Below are positions 1 through 11,040 of a stretch of DNA of 64,000 bases, piece by piece. The notes below the pieces were generated by a model. That model did not search any database. It was not told the DNA's origin and saw nothing but the letters and a program-made list of their open reading frames with translations. The stretch is from Protonemura montana (Eukaryota; Arthropoda; Insecta; Plecoptera; Nemouridae). Positions within the stretch are counted from its first letter, which is position 1; every line of letters begins with the position of its first letter. Location: the NCBI GenBank assembly GCA_947568835.1, contig OX387604.1:23899076-23963075 (forward strand), read 5' to 3'. Both the position numbers and the translations under genes were made by a program.

Positions 1-3000
1 AAACACTAAGGTCTAATTTTTCTTTTGTTGTGGTTTAAAATATTACCAATCGCAGTTTTAATTTTTTAGAAATGATGATTATTACTTGGCGTGTACATGC
101 GTATACTACACTTTACACAGTTCCGTTGCGTTTTAATTTTATAAGCTTTTACACTTCAAGCCATTTCCATATAAATAAATAACTTCAAAAAAAAAGTTGG
201 GTATCAGGAAAAGATCGCACCAAACAAATACCCTTTATATTTATTTATTCCACGTGAAGAATATTCACAAAAGTCTTCAAGTTTTAGAGTTTTATTTGCA
301 AGTAATTTATTAAACTTGCTTGGTTATGAAATTCCAACGTTTATAAAGGTTTTAAAAGTACTTTCTTTTTTAAATGGACACATATTTTAGCAAACATAAA
401 TAAAGTAAATCCAAAATGCTATGCTCGACTTTCTTAACGTGAATTGTCGTATAAATCACTATTTTTTTTTAATAATATTTATCTAAATACAAAGGTTTTT
501 AGACATATTGCCTAAAAGGGACATTGCTCTGTTCTTAATGATTATTGAAGATGTTGAAAGTATTTTATCCATCGATATAAACTGATTGGTTTAACGATAA
601 CGACTTGAATCATGACCTGTAATCCAGTTAGTTAGGTGTTATAATATACATAATTTTGCAACGGTTGTCATAGTTGGATTATTTACAGATAGTATTCTCT
701 AGAAATATAGAAAGTACTTAATAAATCATGGAGTTTTTAAAATTTTTCCTATTAATTATAATTGGTAACTTTTAAAAAATCTATATGATCTCGGCGGAAA
801 GATGTTACAACATATCAGGTGGTGAGAGATTTCTTACCATCGTTTTCATCCTCAACCAGGAATATCCATCATTATTCACTTTCAATGTTCAGTATTCTTT
901 TACCAAACACCTACCAGTCGCGAGCGCCGTTCACCGGCATCGACGGTACATATTGGCGCTACTTTGAACCGAGCGACTTTGGTTTAGTCGATTTAGTCCT
1001 TAAAGTTTAGAAAGATGCTTGTTTTTCTATGGTGTCAAACGTTAAGCACTTCATGTGCTTTTAATTTTTATTCGTTATGTTAATAACTCGTTTCGATAAT
1101 CTGCTAAGAATTATTTGATATTTTTCACTACATGGGAAATTTTTGATTTCGTTTTTTTATCAATATAATTTTAAGTCCGAGGTTTGTTAATACGACAACC
1201 TCACGTATCTTTTAAAAAAGTATTAAAAATGATAAAATATTGTCATTTGTTGACTAACTTAATCAGTTGGGTCATGCTACTCAAGTATGCTGTCTTACCT
1301 GCTACAACGGGTCTTGTTTTAAAGCTACTATTATTAATTGCGATTTAAAGTCCTCGTCCTGCAGAGTGAAGCAAGACGTAAAAAAAATTTAAAAAAGTTT
1401 TATAACTATTTCTATTGAGACGCATTCAAACCCAGTGTATCATACAAAGCAAGGGGAGATGAGAAAATTTAGCAAACAGCTTCTCACAAGTACAATCACA
1501 ACTATCATTTACCTAAATGCTTGTTTTCAATATTCTGAGGGTTTTTTGGTGTATAACAGTCCTTTCAAAGTCTTTCTTATGAAAACACTAAGGTCTAATT
1601 TTTCCTTTGTTGTGGTTTAAGCTATTACCCATCGCAGTTATAATTTTTTCAGAAACGTTGATTTTTACTTGGCGTGTACTTGCGTTTAATAAACTTTACA
1701 CAGTTTCGTTGCGTTTTAATTTAATGAGCTTTTAAACTCTTTAAATATTTCCACAAAAATAAAAAGTTTGAAAAAAAAAGTTGGGTTTTAGCAAAAGAAC
1801 GCACCAAACAATTGTCCCTTATATTCACTAGCTAGATTTGATTTTCTTAAAGTTCTAGTACGTTTTATGAACATTTTATTTTTTAAATGGACAAATATTT
1901 GAGCAAGCATAAATTAAGTTAATCTAAAGTGCTATTGCTAAGGCACGACTTTCTGACTGTGCATTTTCGGATAAATCACAGATTTGTCTTTTTTTATTAT
2001 TCTTGATACCAAGGTTCTAAGGGATATTGCCTTTAGAGACATTGCTCTGTTTAAAGTGGTTTTCCTGAAGGTGTTTAAAGTATTTTACTCATCAATCTAA
2101 ACTGCATAGTTTATCGATAAACACCTGTAATAATGTTAGTTAGGTGTTATAATATTTATCATTTTGCAACGGGTATCAATGGTTGAATTATTTACAGATA
2201 TTATTCAGTAGAAATTAAAAAAAAATTGATGAATCCAAGAGTTTTTAAATATTTTCTCTGTATTAATAATTGGTATGTTTTGGAAGTTCTGTACCTTCTA
2301 TCACCATCAATCCAGAAAATCTATTGCAGAGCAACACTTATCTCTCTGTGGATTATGTGCAAGGTTGCAACTATCATTGAATCGCCTCTGATAGTGAAAT
2401 TAAAACACCAGTACGCGGGTTTTTACTAAACTCCTTCTTCGGGCCCTTTTGAAAACGTACTAACGAAGGTTTCTTGTACCCTTTGTAAAAAAATAATAAA
2501 AATGTAGAAATATTTACATACGATGTATTTATTTTTAAGAAGAAGTCTATTGGAGAATTTCTGGTTCCTCATCTTTCGTTTATTATCATGATATTATTTA
2601 CATTAACAAGCGTTTATTTAATGCTAAAAGAGTTGGCTTAAAAGGTGTAAGGCAGTGACAGTGTCAATGCATTATTATTTCGACAACTCCAAATGCAACA
2701 TTGCAAACTATAGAAAACATGGTTTTCTATGTTTTTTGGGCAGATTGCTATAGCAGTCATACTAAGGTTTATGAGTTTCTTAATATTTTTGACCTTTGGT
2801 TTCAAATAGTAAAATGCATTTAGTGATAAGCTATCACAATTATTAAAAATGTGTTCAGTATTCTTTTCAAAAACACCCACTAGTTGCAAGCGCCGTTCAC
2901 CGGCCTCGACGGTACATATTAGTACTTCTCTGAACCGAACGGCGACTTTGGTTAAGTCGATTTTGTCGCTCAACTTTATAAAGATGCTTGTTTTTGTAAA

Positions 3001-6000
3001 GTTTCAAACATTAAGCACTTCATGTGCTCTAGATTTTTATTCGTTGTTTCAGAACTTGTTTCTGAAATTTTTAAGAATTATTTTTTTTTTTTCAGTAAAT
3101 GAAAAATGTTTGTTTCCTTTTTTTCATCAATACCATTTAAAGTCCGAGGTTTCATAATACGACAACCTCACGCATCTTATGTGAAAGCATTAAATATAAT
3201 GAAATATTGTCATTTGTTGACTAACTTCATCAGTTTGGTCATGCTACTCAAGTATGCTTTCTTACCTGATACAACGGGTCTTGTTTTTAAGCTACAATTA
3301 TTAAGTGCAATTTAAAGTCCTTGTCCTGGAGAGTGAAGCAAGACGTAAAAAAAATATTTGTTAAAAGTATTTTAACTATTTCTATTGAGACGCATTCAAA
3401 TCCAGTGTATCATACAAGGCAAGGGAAGAAGAGAAAATGTAGCAAACAGCTTCTCACAAGTACAATCACAACAATCATTTACCTTTATGCTTATTTTTTA
3501 ACATTCTGAGGGTTTTTTGGTGTAAAGTACAGTCCTTTCAAAGTCTTTTTTAAGAAAACACTAAGGTCTAATTTTTCTTATGTCGTGGTTTAAAATATTA
3601 CCAATCGATGTTATAATTTTTTTAGAAATGTTGATTTGTACTCGGCGTGTACTTGCGTATACAACACTTAACACAGTTTCGTTGCGTTTTAATTTAATAA
3701 GCTTTTACACTCTTAAACCATTTCCATGTAAAAAAATTACTTGAAAAAAATAGTTGGGTATCAGGAAAAGATCGCACCAAACAAATATCATTTATATTTA
3801 TTTATTCCACGTAAAGAATATCTCCAAAAGTCGCCAAGTTCTAGAGAATAACTTGCAAGTAATTTATTTAACTTGCTTAATTATGAAATTCTAACGTTTA
3901 TGAAGGTTTATAAATACTTTTTTTTTTTAAATGGATACATATTTTAGCAAGCATAAATTAAGTAAATCCAAAGTGCTATGCTCGACTTTCTTAACGTGCA
4001 TTTTCGTATAAATTACTGATTTTTTTTTTATTAATATTTATCTTAATACAAAGGTTTTATAAATATATTGTCTAATAGGGACATTGCTCTGTTTAAAGTG
4101 GTGTTTTTGAAGATGTTGAAAGTATTTTATCCATCAATATAAACTGAAAGGTTGAACGATAACGCCTAGTATTATGACCTATAATCAAGTTAATTAGGTG
4201 TTTTAATAAACATCATTTTGCAGCGTTCTCAATGGTTGGATTATTAACATATATTATTCTCTGGTGATTTAAAAAGAATTTGAAGAATCCACGGGATTTT
4301 TAATTTTGTTTTTAATTTTTTTAATTATTAACAAAAATTATCACTTTATTCAGGTCAACAAGAGAACTTGATTTAATGCACTGGAGTACAGGAGTTTGTT
4401 TGCATTATTTCAAGTTGAATTATTAAATTAAAGTCCTTTCTTATTTTGAAATCGTTTTTTGTGCAGTATTAACTTTGGACGTATTGACTTATTAATTTTT
4501 GGAACTCAATTTGGTCAAATACCTGGGTATTTTTAACTGGTTTTCAATCGGTCCACTACTAGCAGTCACTGGTTAGGTTATTGGTGTTTTAACTTGTAGC
4601 TAAAATGACATAAGTAGTGTTCATATCCCAAGTCTTTGATACTTGAAAGTTGAATTGGGAATTGTTATCGGAATGTAATAGGTGTGATCTCATATTTACT
4701 TGATACATTTCATAGAGCTGAGGAAACGTCTTATAAGACGCTTAGAGTCGTTATCTTCTTAGCGTCTGTTTAAAGAAAATATTAAACTGGAGTAAGAAAA
4801 CTTATGCTGGCTCTTAACAAAAAATCATGACTTGCATTAGCGGGAGACCTCGTATACACTTCCTTGCTAAACTAAAGCGTGTGTAAAGAAATTTGTTTTG
4901 GAACTAGAGTTTGCAGCCTAAACCAGGATATCTTAGATATCCAGTATTTCCCTGAAAAAAAATTCTTCACAAACAACGGCAAACGAACCACGGAAAAAGG
5001 GTTCTTTTCGTATTTATCACAGTCTCTTTGGTGTTTTATCAATCTTATTTCCACGATATTTAGGGAAAATACCCGTATTGGGACCTTGCTATGTTTAAAA
5101 TGGTTTTCTAAAAGTTGTTTAAATTGTTTTATCCATCGATATAAATTGAATGGTTCAACGATTACAACTAGTGCAACGGGTTTTAATGGTTTGATTATAA
5201 ACAGACATTTTTCTCTGGTAATTTAGATAATATTTAATGAGTCCACGAGTTTTTTAAATTTTCCTCTTTATTATTAATTGGTATAGTTCGGAAGATCTGT
5301 TCCTGCTATCACCATCAATCCAGAAAATCTAATGCAGAGCAACACTAAATTTTCTGTGTGTTATGTGCAAGGTTGCAATTATCTTTGAATCACCTCTGAT
5401 TATGAAATTAAATAACCAGTGCGTGGGTTTTTACTAGACTCCTTCTTCAGTTCCTTGTGAAAACGTTCTGACGAGAGTTTCTTCTGCCTTTCGTTGGAGG
5501 AAAATAATAATAAGAAATATTCACAGACGATGTATTTATTTCGTGGGATAATTCTATTGAAGAATTTCTTGTTTATTATCTGTGTTTTAATAGAATGCTA
5601 TATCCACGTAAACAAAAGTATGTTTAGGGTAAAAACAATATCTTAAAAAGCCTAAATCAGTGTCACTCTCGTATTATTTAAATTCACTGAAGTGCAACAT
5701 TGCAAGCTAGAAAAGACATAGTTTTCTATGTTTTTTGGGCAGGTTGCTCTTGCAGTCATACCAAGGTTTAAGAGTTTTTTTTTTACATTTTTGACATTTG
5801 GTTTCAAGTGGTTAAGTGCACTTAGTAACAATCGATCACATTTATTACCAATTAATTCAGAGGATGAATTACGCATGTGTTTTCCAGAATTTGCTGTTTT
5901 TATCAATAAATCGTGGGTGTATGTGCATTTTTTACATTTTTGATCTGTAGTTTCACATACTTGTTCTATGTTCACATTGTGTTGAACTTTGTCAATTTAA

Positions 6001-6724
6001 TTCAATAATTTATAAATATTTACATACGAAATATTTATTTTTAAGAAGAAGTTTATTGGAGGATTTCTTGATCACTTTTCTTTGTTTTACTATCATGCTA
6101 TTATTCACATTAAAAAGCGTATATTTAAGCCGAAAATAGTAAGCTTAAAAGGTATAAGGCAGTGTCACTATCATATTATTTCAATAACTCCGAATGCAAC
6201 ATTGCAACCTCAATAAAACATAGTTTTCTATGTTTTTTGGGTAGATTGCTCGAGCAGTCATACCAAGGTTTATGAGTTTCTTTACATTTTTGACCTTTGG
6301 TTTCTACTGGTTAAGTGCACTAAGTGATAAGCTATCACTTTTATTAAAAAATAATTCAGAGGATAAAATACGAATGTCTTTTTTAGCATTTGAAATTTTA
6401 TTAGTAAGTCGTGGGTGTATGTTTTTTTTCACATTTCTGGTTTATGGTTTAAGATATATGGTATATGTTCACGTTGAGTTGTTCTTCTCTAATCTTTTCT
6501 CAATTGATTCAGATTGATGTTTTGCATATTTATGATCGTTGCTTTCGCAAGTCAGGTTAATGTGCACCGGACTTAAATCATGAACAATTTATTACTATTT
6601 TCTTCAAAAGTAGAAATATACATCTACATCGTAATGAACGTCCGTTACATTAAGTATTTGTGGGAGAATGTGTTTTATTATCTCTTATGAACTGTCTTAT
6701 TCACACAAATAAATCCTTACTAAG
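1..6724. repeat. Array copy 1 (left-truncated by window edge)
   Basis: It covers the full set of modules seen in the later copies: the segment matching 13026 onward, the hairpin blocks at 925 and 2891, the module near 4870-5230 that recurs at 17421 and 23115, and the closing module near 6500-6720 that recurs at about 12000, 18990 and 24690. It contains an extra segment of about 470 bp (roughly 707-1177) that is absent from the equivalent place in the copy at 13.7 kb. Similarity ends where the 45-bp minisatellite starts. Confidence 0.75.
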
Positions 6725-9240
6725 GCGCTAAACGCTACCGAACCATACTACACATTTGTGTATAATGTACAGCGTCCACGCCGTGTTAAATAAACAATAT
6801 TTTTTTAAACCTCACCGCGTCCAAGCCGAGCTTAACGAACAATATTTTTGTAAACTGTACAGCGTCCACGCCGAGCTGAACGAACAATATTTGTGTAAAC
6901 TGTACAGCGTCCACGCCGAGCTAAAAGAACAATTTTTGTGTAAACTGTACAGCATCCACGCCGTGCTAAACGAACTATATTTGTGTAAACTTTACAGCGT
7001 CCACGCCGAGCTAAACGAACAATATTTGTGTAAACTGTACAGCGTCCACGCCGTGCTAAACGAACTATATTTGTGTAAACTTTACAGCGTCCACGCCGAG
7101 CTAAACGAACAATATTTGTGTAAACTGTACAGCGTCCACGCCAAGCTAAACGAACTATATTTGATGAATCTGTACAGCGTCCACGCCGAGCTAAACGAAC
7201 GATATTTGTGTAAACTGTACAGCGTCCACGCCGAGCTAAACGAACTATATTTGTGTAAACTGTACAGCGTCCACGCTGAGCTAAACGAACAATATTTGTG
7301 TAAACTGTACAGCGTCCACGCCGAGCTAAACGAACTATATTTGTGTAAACTGTACAGCGTCCACACCGAGCTAAACGAACTATATTTGTGTAAACTGTAC
7401 AGCGTCCACACCGTGCTAAACGAACTATATTTGTGTAAACTGCACAGCGTCCACGCCGAGCTAAACGAACTATATTTGTGTAAACCGTACAGCGTCCACG
7501 CCGAGCTAAACGAACTATATTTGTGTAAACTGTACAGCGTCCACGCCGTGCTTAACGAACTATATTTGTGTAAACCGTACAGCGTTCACGCCGAGCTAAA
7601 CGAACTATATTTGATAAATCTGTACAGCATCCACGCCGAGCTAAACGAACTATATTTGTGTAAACCTTACCGCGTCCACGCCGTGCTAAACGAACTATAT
7701 TTGATTAATCTGTACAGCGTCCACGCCGTGCTAAACGAACTATATTTGATTAAACTGTGCAGCGTCCACGCCGTGCTAAACGAACTATATTTGTGTAAAC
7801 TGTACAGCATCCACGCCGAGCTAAACGAACTATATTTGTGTAAACTGTACAGCGTCCACGCCGAGCTAAACGAACTATATTTGTGTAAACTGTACAGCGT
7901 CCACGCCGTGCTAAACGAACTATATTTGATTAATCTGTACAGCGTCCACGCCGTGCTAAACGAACTATATTTGATTAAACTGTGCAGCGTCCACGCCGTG
8001 CTAAACGAACTATATTTGTGTAAACTGTACAGCGTCCACGCCGAGCTAAACGAACTATATTTGTGTAAACTGTACAGCGTCCACGCCGTGCTAAACGAAC
8101 TATATTTGTGTAAACTGTACAGCATAGACGCCGAGCTAAACTAACTATATTTGTGTAAACCGTACAGCGTCCACGCCGAGCTGAACGAACTATATTTGTG
8201 TTAACTGTACAGCGTCCACGCCGTGCTAAACGAACTATATTTGTGTAAACCGTACGGCGTCCACGCCGAGCAAAACGAACTATATTTGTGTAAACTGCAC
8301 AGCGTCCACGCCGAGCTAAACGAACTATATTTGTGTAAACTGTACAGCATCCACGCCGAGCTAAACGAACTATATTTGTGTAAACTGTACAGCATCCACG
8401 CCGAGCTTAACGAACTATATTTGTGTAAACTGACAGCGTCCACGCCGAGCTAAACGAACAATATTTGTGTAAACCGTACCGCGTCTACGCCGAGATGAAC
8501 GAACTATATTTGTGTAAACTGTACAGCGTCCACGCCGAGCTAAACGAACTATATTTGTGTAAACTGTACAGCGTCCACGCCGTGCTAAACGAACTATATT
8601 TGTGTAAACTGTACAGCGTCCACGCCGAGCTTAACGAACTATATTTGTGTAAACCGTACAGCGTCCACGCCGAGCTGAACGAACTATATTTGTGTTAACT
8701 GTACAGCGTCCACGCCGTGCTAAACGAACTATATTTGTGTAAACCGTACGGCGTCCACGCCGAGCAAAACGAACTATATTTGTGTAAACTGCACAGCGTC
8801 CACGCCGAGCTAAACGAACTATATTTGTGTAAACTGTACAGCATCCACGCCGAGCTAAACGAACTATATTTGTGTAAACTGTACAGCATCCACGCCGAGC
8901 TTAACGAACTATATTTGTGTAAACTGACAGCGTCCACGCCGAGCTAAACGAACAATATTTGTGTAAACCGTACCGCGTCTACGCCGAGATGAACGAACTA
9001 TATTTGTGTAAACTGTACAGCGTCCACGCCGAGCTAAACGAACTATATTTGTGTAAACTGTACAGCGTCCACGCCGTGCTAAACGAACTATATTTGTGTA
9101 AACTGTACAGCGTCCACGCCGAGCTTAACGAACTATATTTGTGTAAACTGTACAGCGTCCACGCCGCGCATAAACGAACTATATTTGTATAAATCTGTAC
9201 AGCGTCCACGCCGTGTTAAACGAACGATATTTTTGAAAAT
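6725..9240. repeat. 45-bp minisatellite, about 55 units
   Basis: The unit begins GTACAGCGTCCACGCC and ends TTGTGTAAACT, 45 bp in all. Units in the middle differ by only a few substitutions (GAGCTAAACG versus GTGCTAAACG, GTGTAAACT versus GATTAATCT). Those at both edges are degenerate, starting with a diverged unit near 6725 and ending near 9240, as expected if the centre is homogenised. Because 45 is a multiple of three and the unit has no stop, a 462-codon reading frame (6756-8144) with a 15-residue repeat LYSVHAELNELYLCK arises, and the opposite strand is open too. This is better explained by unit length than by a real protein. Confidence 0.95.
8205..9192. repeat. Higher-order duplication of 494 bp inside the minisatellite
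   Basis: Bases from about 8205 to 8698 recur at about 8699 to 9192 with almost no differences. Both copies share a one-base deletion (AAACTGACAGCG instead of AAACTGTACAGCG), so the period is eleven 45-bp units minus one base. The identical indel shows that the block was duplicated as a whole, recently. Confidence 0.85.
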
Positions 9241-9288
9241 TGTGCTGCGTTTGCGTTGCACGTAACGAACTCGTAAAAATATACGAAA

Positions 9289-9948
9289 ATGGTGAAGACG
9301 AGACGAGCGCGGAACACCACGTCTGCAGAGAGTGGTTATATCTCTGAGGCACTAGTGACCATGTCGCCAGCTTTGGCGGCGATCAATTGTAAATTAAACA
9401 ATCTGCAACCGCAACCCACCACCCTCCAAGAGCTCACGTCCACACCTCCGAGGACGCACCGGCGGCGGCTACCCTGCCCATGCCACTAATAACCTTGCGA
9501 CGCTTTGCAGAGGATGAGAAGGTTTATCCGAAGGAATTCTAGAAAACAATCCCAAAAGTACCTTATGGTACACAACGACGAACAAAATAATCAAAATCGC
9601 TTATAGTCATCTCGACGGCTCCCCGCAAGACTGGGCGAATGCCATGTCTGGCTAGTGGACGAAGTGGGAGGAGTTCCAAGAGGCCTTCTTGTCCACATAT
9701 TGGTCCATGTTCAAACAAGACAATATTCTTGCTGATTTTGCAAACTTAGTTTATTCAAGAGAAGTGCACTATTCAATGGCCCAGTTTCTCAACTTATGGA
9801 TGGGGAAACTCAAGTATCTCACACCGCCTGGAGAACCAGCCCGGTTCGTGCGACAGTTCATATCTCTGTTGCCAGCAACCACGTACTATATACTGGCTGC
9901 AGGCAAAATTCGCTGGAACTACTTCAAGTTCTGCAGCGAATGAACGAG
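9289..9948 (+). pseudogene. gag-like pseudogene of Gypsy-type element
   Basis: An ATG at 9289 opens 66 codons of a basic N-terminus, after which the frame is lost. Around 9600-9940 another frame reads a typical retrotransposon Gag stretch: a YSHLDGSPQDWANAM segment, an in-frame TAG near 9655, then a WEEFQEAFLSTYW segment and a helical region ending near a polar C-terminus at 9943. The pattern of aromatic residues around a W..F...F motif is that of Gag capsid regions in Ty3/Gypsy elements. At least one frameshift and one stop make it non-functional. The minisatellite ends about 50 bp before the ATG. Confidence 0.65.
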
Positions 9949-10354
9949 GGAGCATCACGACACAGCCACAGGCAGGACGCTGTGGACCTCGTGCACCGAC
10001 AAGCGACGCCACAACATCGACGCCACAACTAGTTCCACCAGCCTCAATCAGACGCCCAATCCTCGCGTAATTCGAATGAAGGGAATAACAGGACCAACAA
10101 CAGCTACTGGCGTTCTCATCCAAAGGACGAAATTCGCGCAAGATTGAACCAGCTTTCGTCGCAGAACGCCACCGAGGGTCACGAGGCCCCCAGGTTGAAC
10201 GACGACGACCGCAAGACGTCGGGAAACGAGTCAGCTGCGCCTGAGACTTCCGAGCCACCCGCCGTAACCGACCAGAATGAAGTTACCGTCACTGAACCAT
10301 CAGAAGTCACGTGCGATATGTTTCCCATCGGAATCGAAGGAAATCAATTCACGT

Positions 10355-10694
10355 ATTTTTAAAAACAAAAGGTCCGAAAGAACATCTTATTTTAGAATGT
10401 GGAAACACTCCACACATAGAGGTCGTCCAGCTACGAGCTTTGATTGACACTGGAAGTGATGTAACGTGTATTGCCGAGTCGGTATGGCAAACGTTGTTGG
10501 ACACAAATCATGATTTGCCATTTCTTCCGGTACGCGGCACGAGTGTAACTGGGGCAATCGGCTCCAAACGACAAAACATTACGCTGCAAACCATTACAAC
10601 TACCCTTTTGGGGAATACAGAGTACGACATTTCCGTGTTTATAATACCGACTCTGTCGTGTGATAATATTATTGGAGCAGATTGGTTGTCATAA
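10355..10694 (+). pseudogene. Retroviral-type aspartic protease (retropepsin) domain, relic
   Basis: The frame ending at 10694 contains the catalytic motif ALIDTGSDVTCI (Asp-Thr-Gly at about 10444-10452), the flap region, and the closing IIGADWL motif near 10670-10690. These are the landmarks of retropepsins in Gypsy-type polyproteins. It is preceded by a hydrophilic linker in another frame (10144-10362), so a frameshift separates it from gag. A TAA follows directly after the ADWLS end, with no continuation into reverse transcriptase. The domain itself looks complete; the element does not. Confidence 0.75.
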
Positions 10695-11040
10695 ATGAAA
10701 GTAAAAATACATTTCGAGACCCAAGTGTTGCGAATTGGGTATAACGTTATACATTTTAGATATCAGGGCCAAGTGGTATGATCAACAACACGAGTGTATA
10801 GAAAGCCGACGAATTCGGACAAATAAAGACGGTTTTTTTAGACGCGTTTATGCTGCACAATCCAATGCCAAATAGCAAAATACACTTACCGACTGACAGA
10901 TCAGATGTGAAAATTGTGCATATCTTTTTCAATTCGACGTAAAACATGAAGGTAGAGCACTCCTCTGTACGGCATCTGGACGGTAACCCTAGTGAAGGGG
11001 ATGTTTGAGCTCAGTACGATTATTCGGACACACTGTCGTT

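Larger units (their letters stand above)
9241..11040 (+). mobile_element. Decayed Gypsy-like (Ty3-type) retroelement fragment, gag to protease only
   Basis: It runs from the end of the minisatellite to where the 5.7 kb array resumes. It encodes pieces of a Gag-like protein and a retropepsin in successive frames with frameshifts and stops. No reverse transcriptase or integrase follows: after the protease the sequence is interrupted (10695-11040) and then joins array DNA. No LTR or primer-binding site was recognised. Base composition is distinctly more GC-rich than the flanks, which is consistent with an insertion. It is clearly defective. Confidence 0.75.

Noticed and set aside
925-1010. Peptide-like GIDGTYWHFSEP frame in the hairpin block
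   Set aside because: Some copies read through but others have stops in the same frame, so no coding constraint is evident; kept only as a possible gene-fragment origin.
925-1057. Hammerhead ribozyme or CENP-B box in the satellite
   Set aside because: Neither the CTGATGA...GAAA core nor a TTCG..A..CGGGA box is present.
6756-8144. 462-codon open frame with 15-residue repeats
   Set aside because: It is produced by a 45-bp unit lacking stops; the reverse strand is open too, and the frame breaks where a single unit has a stop or one-base deletion. No signal peptide or known repeat-protein family fits.
6725-9240. CRISPR-like array
   Set aside because: Units are contiguous without spacers, and the sequence is eukaryotic.
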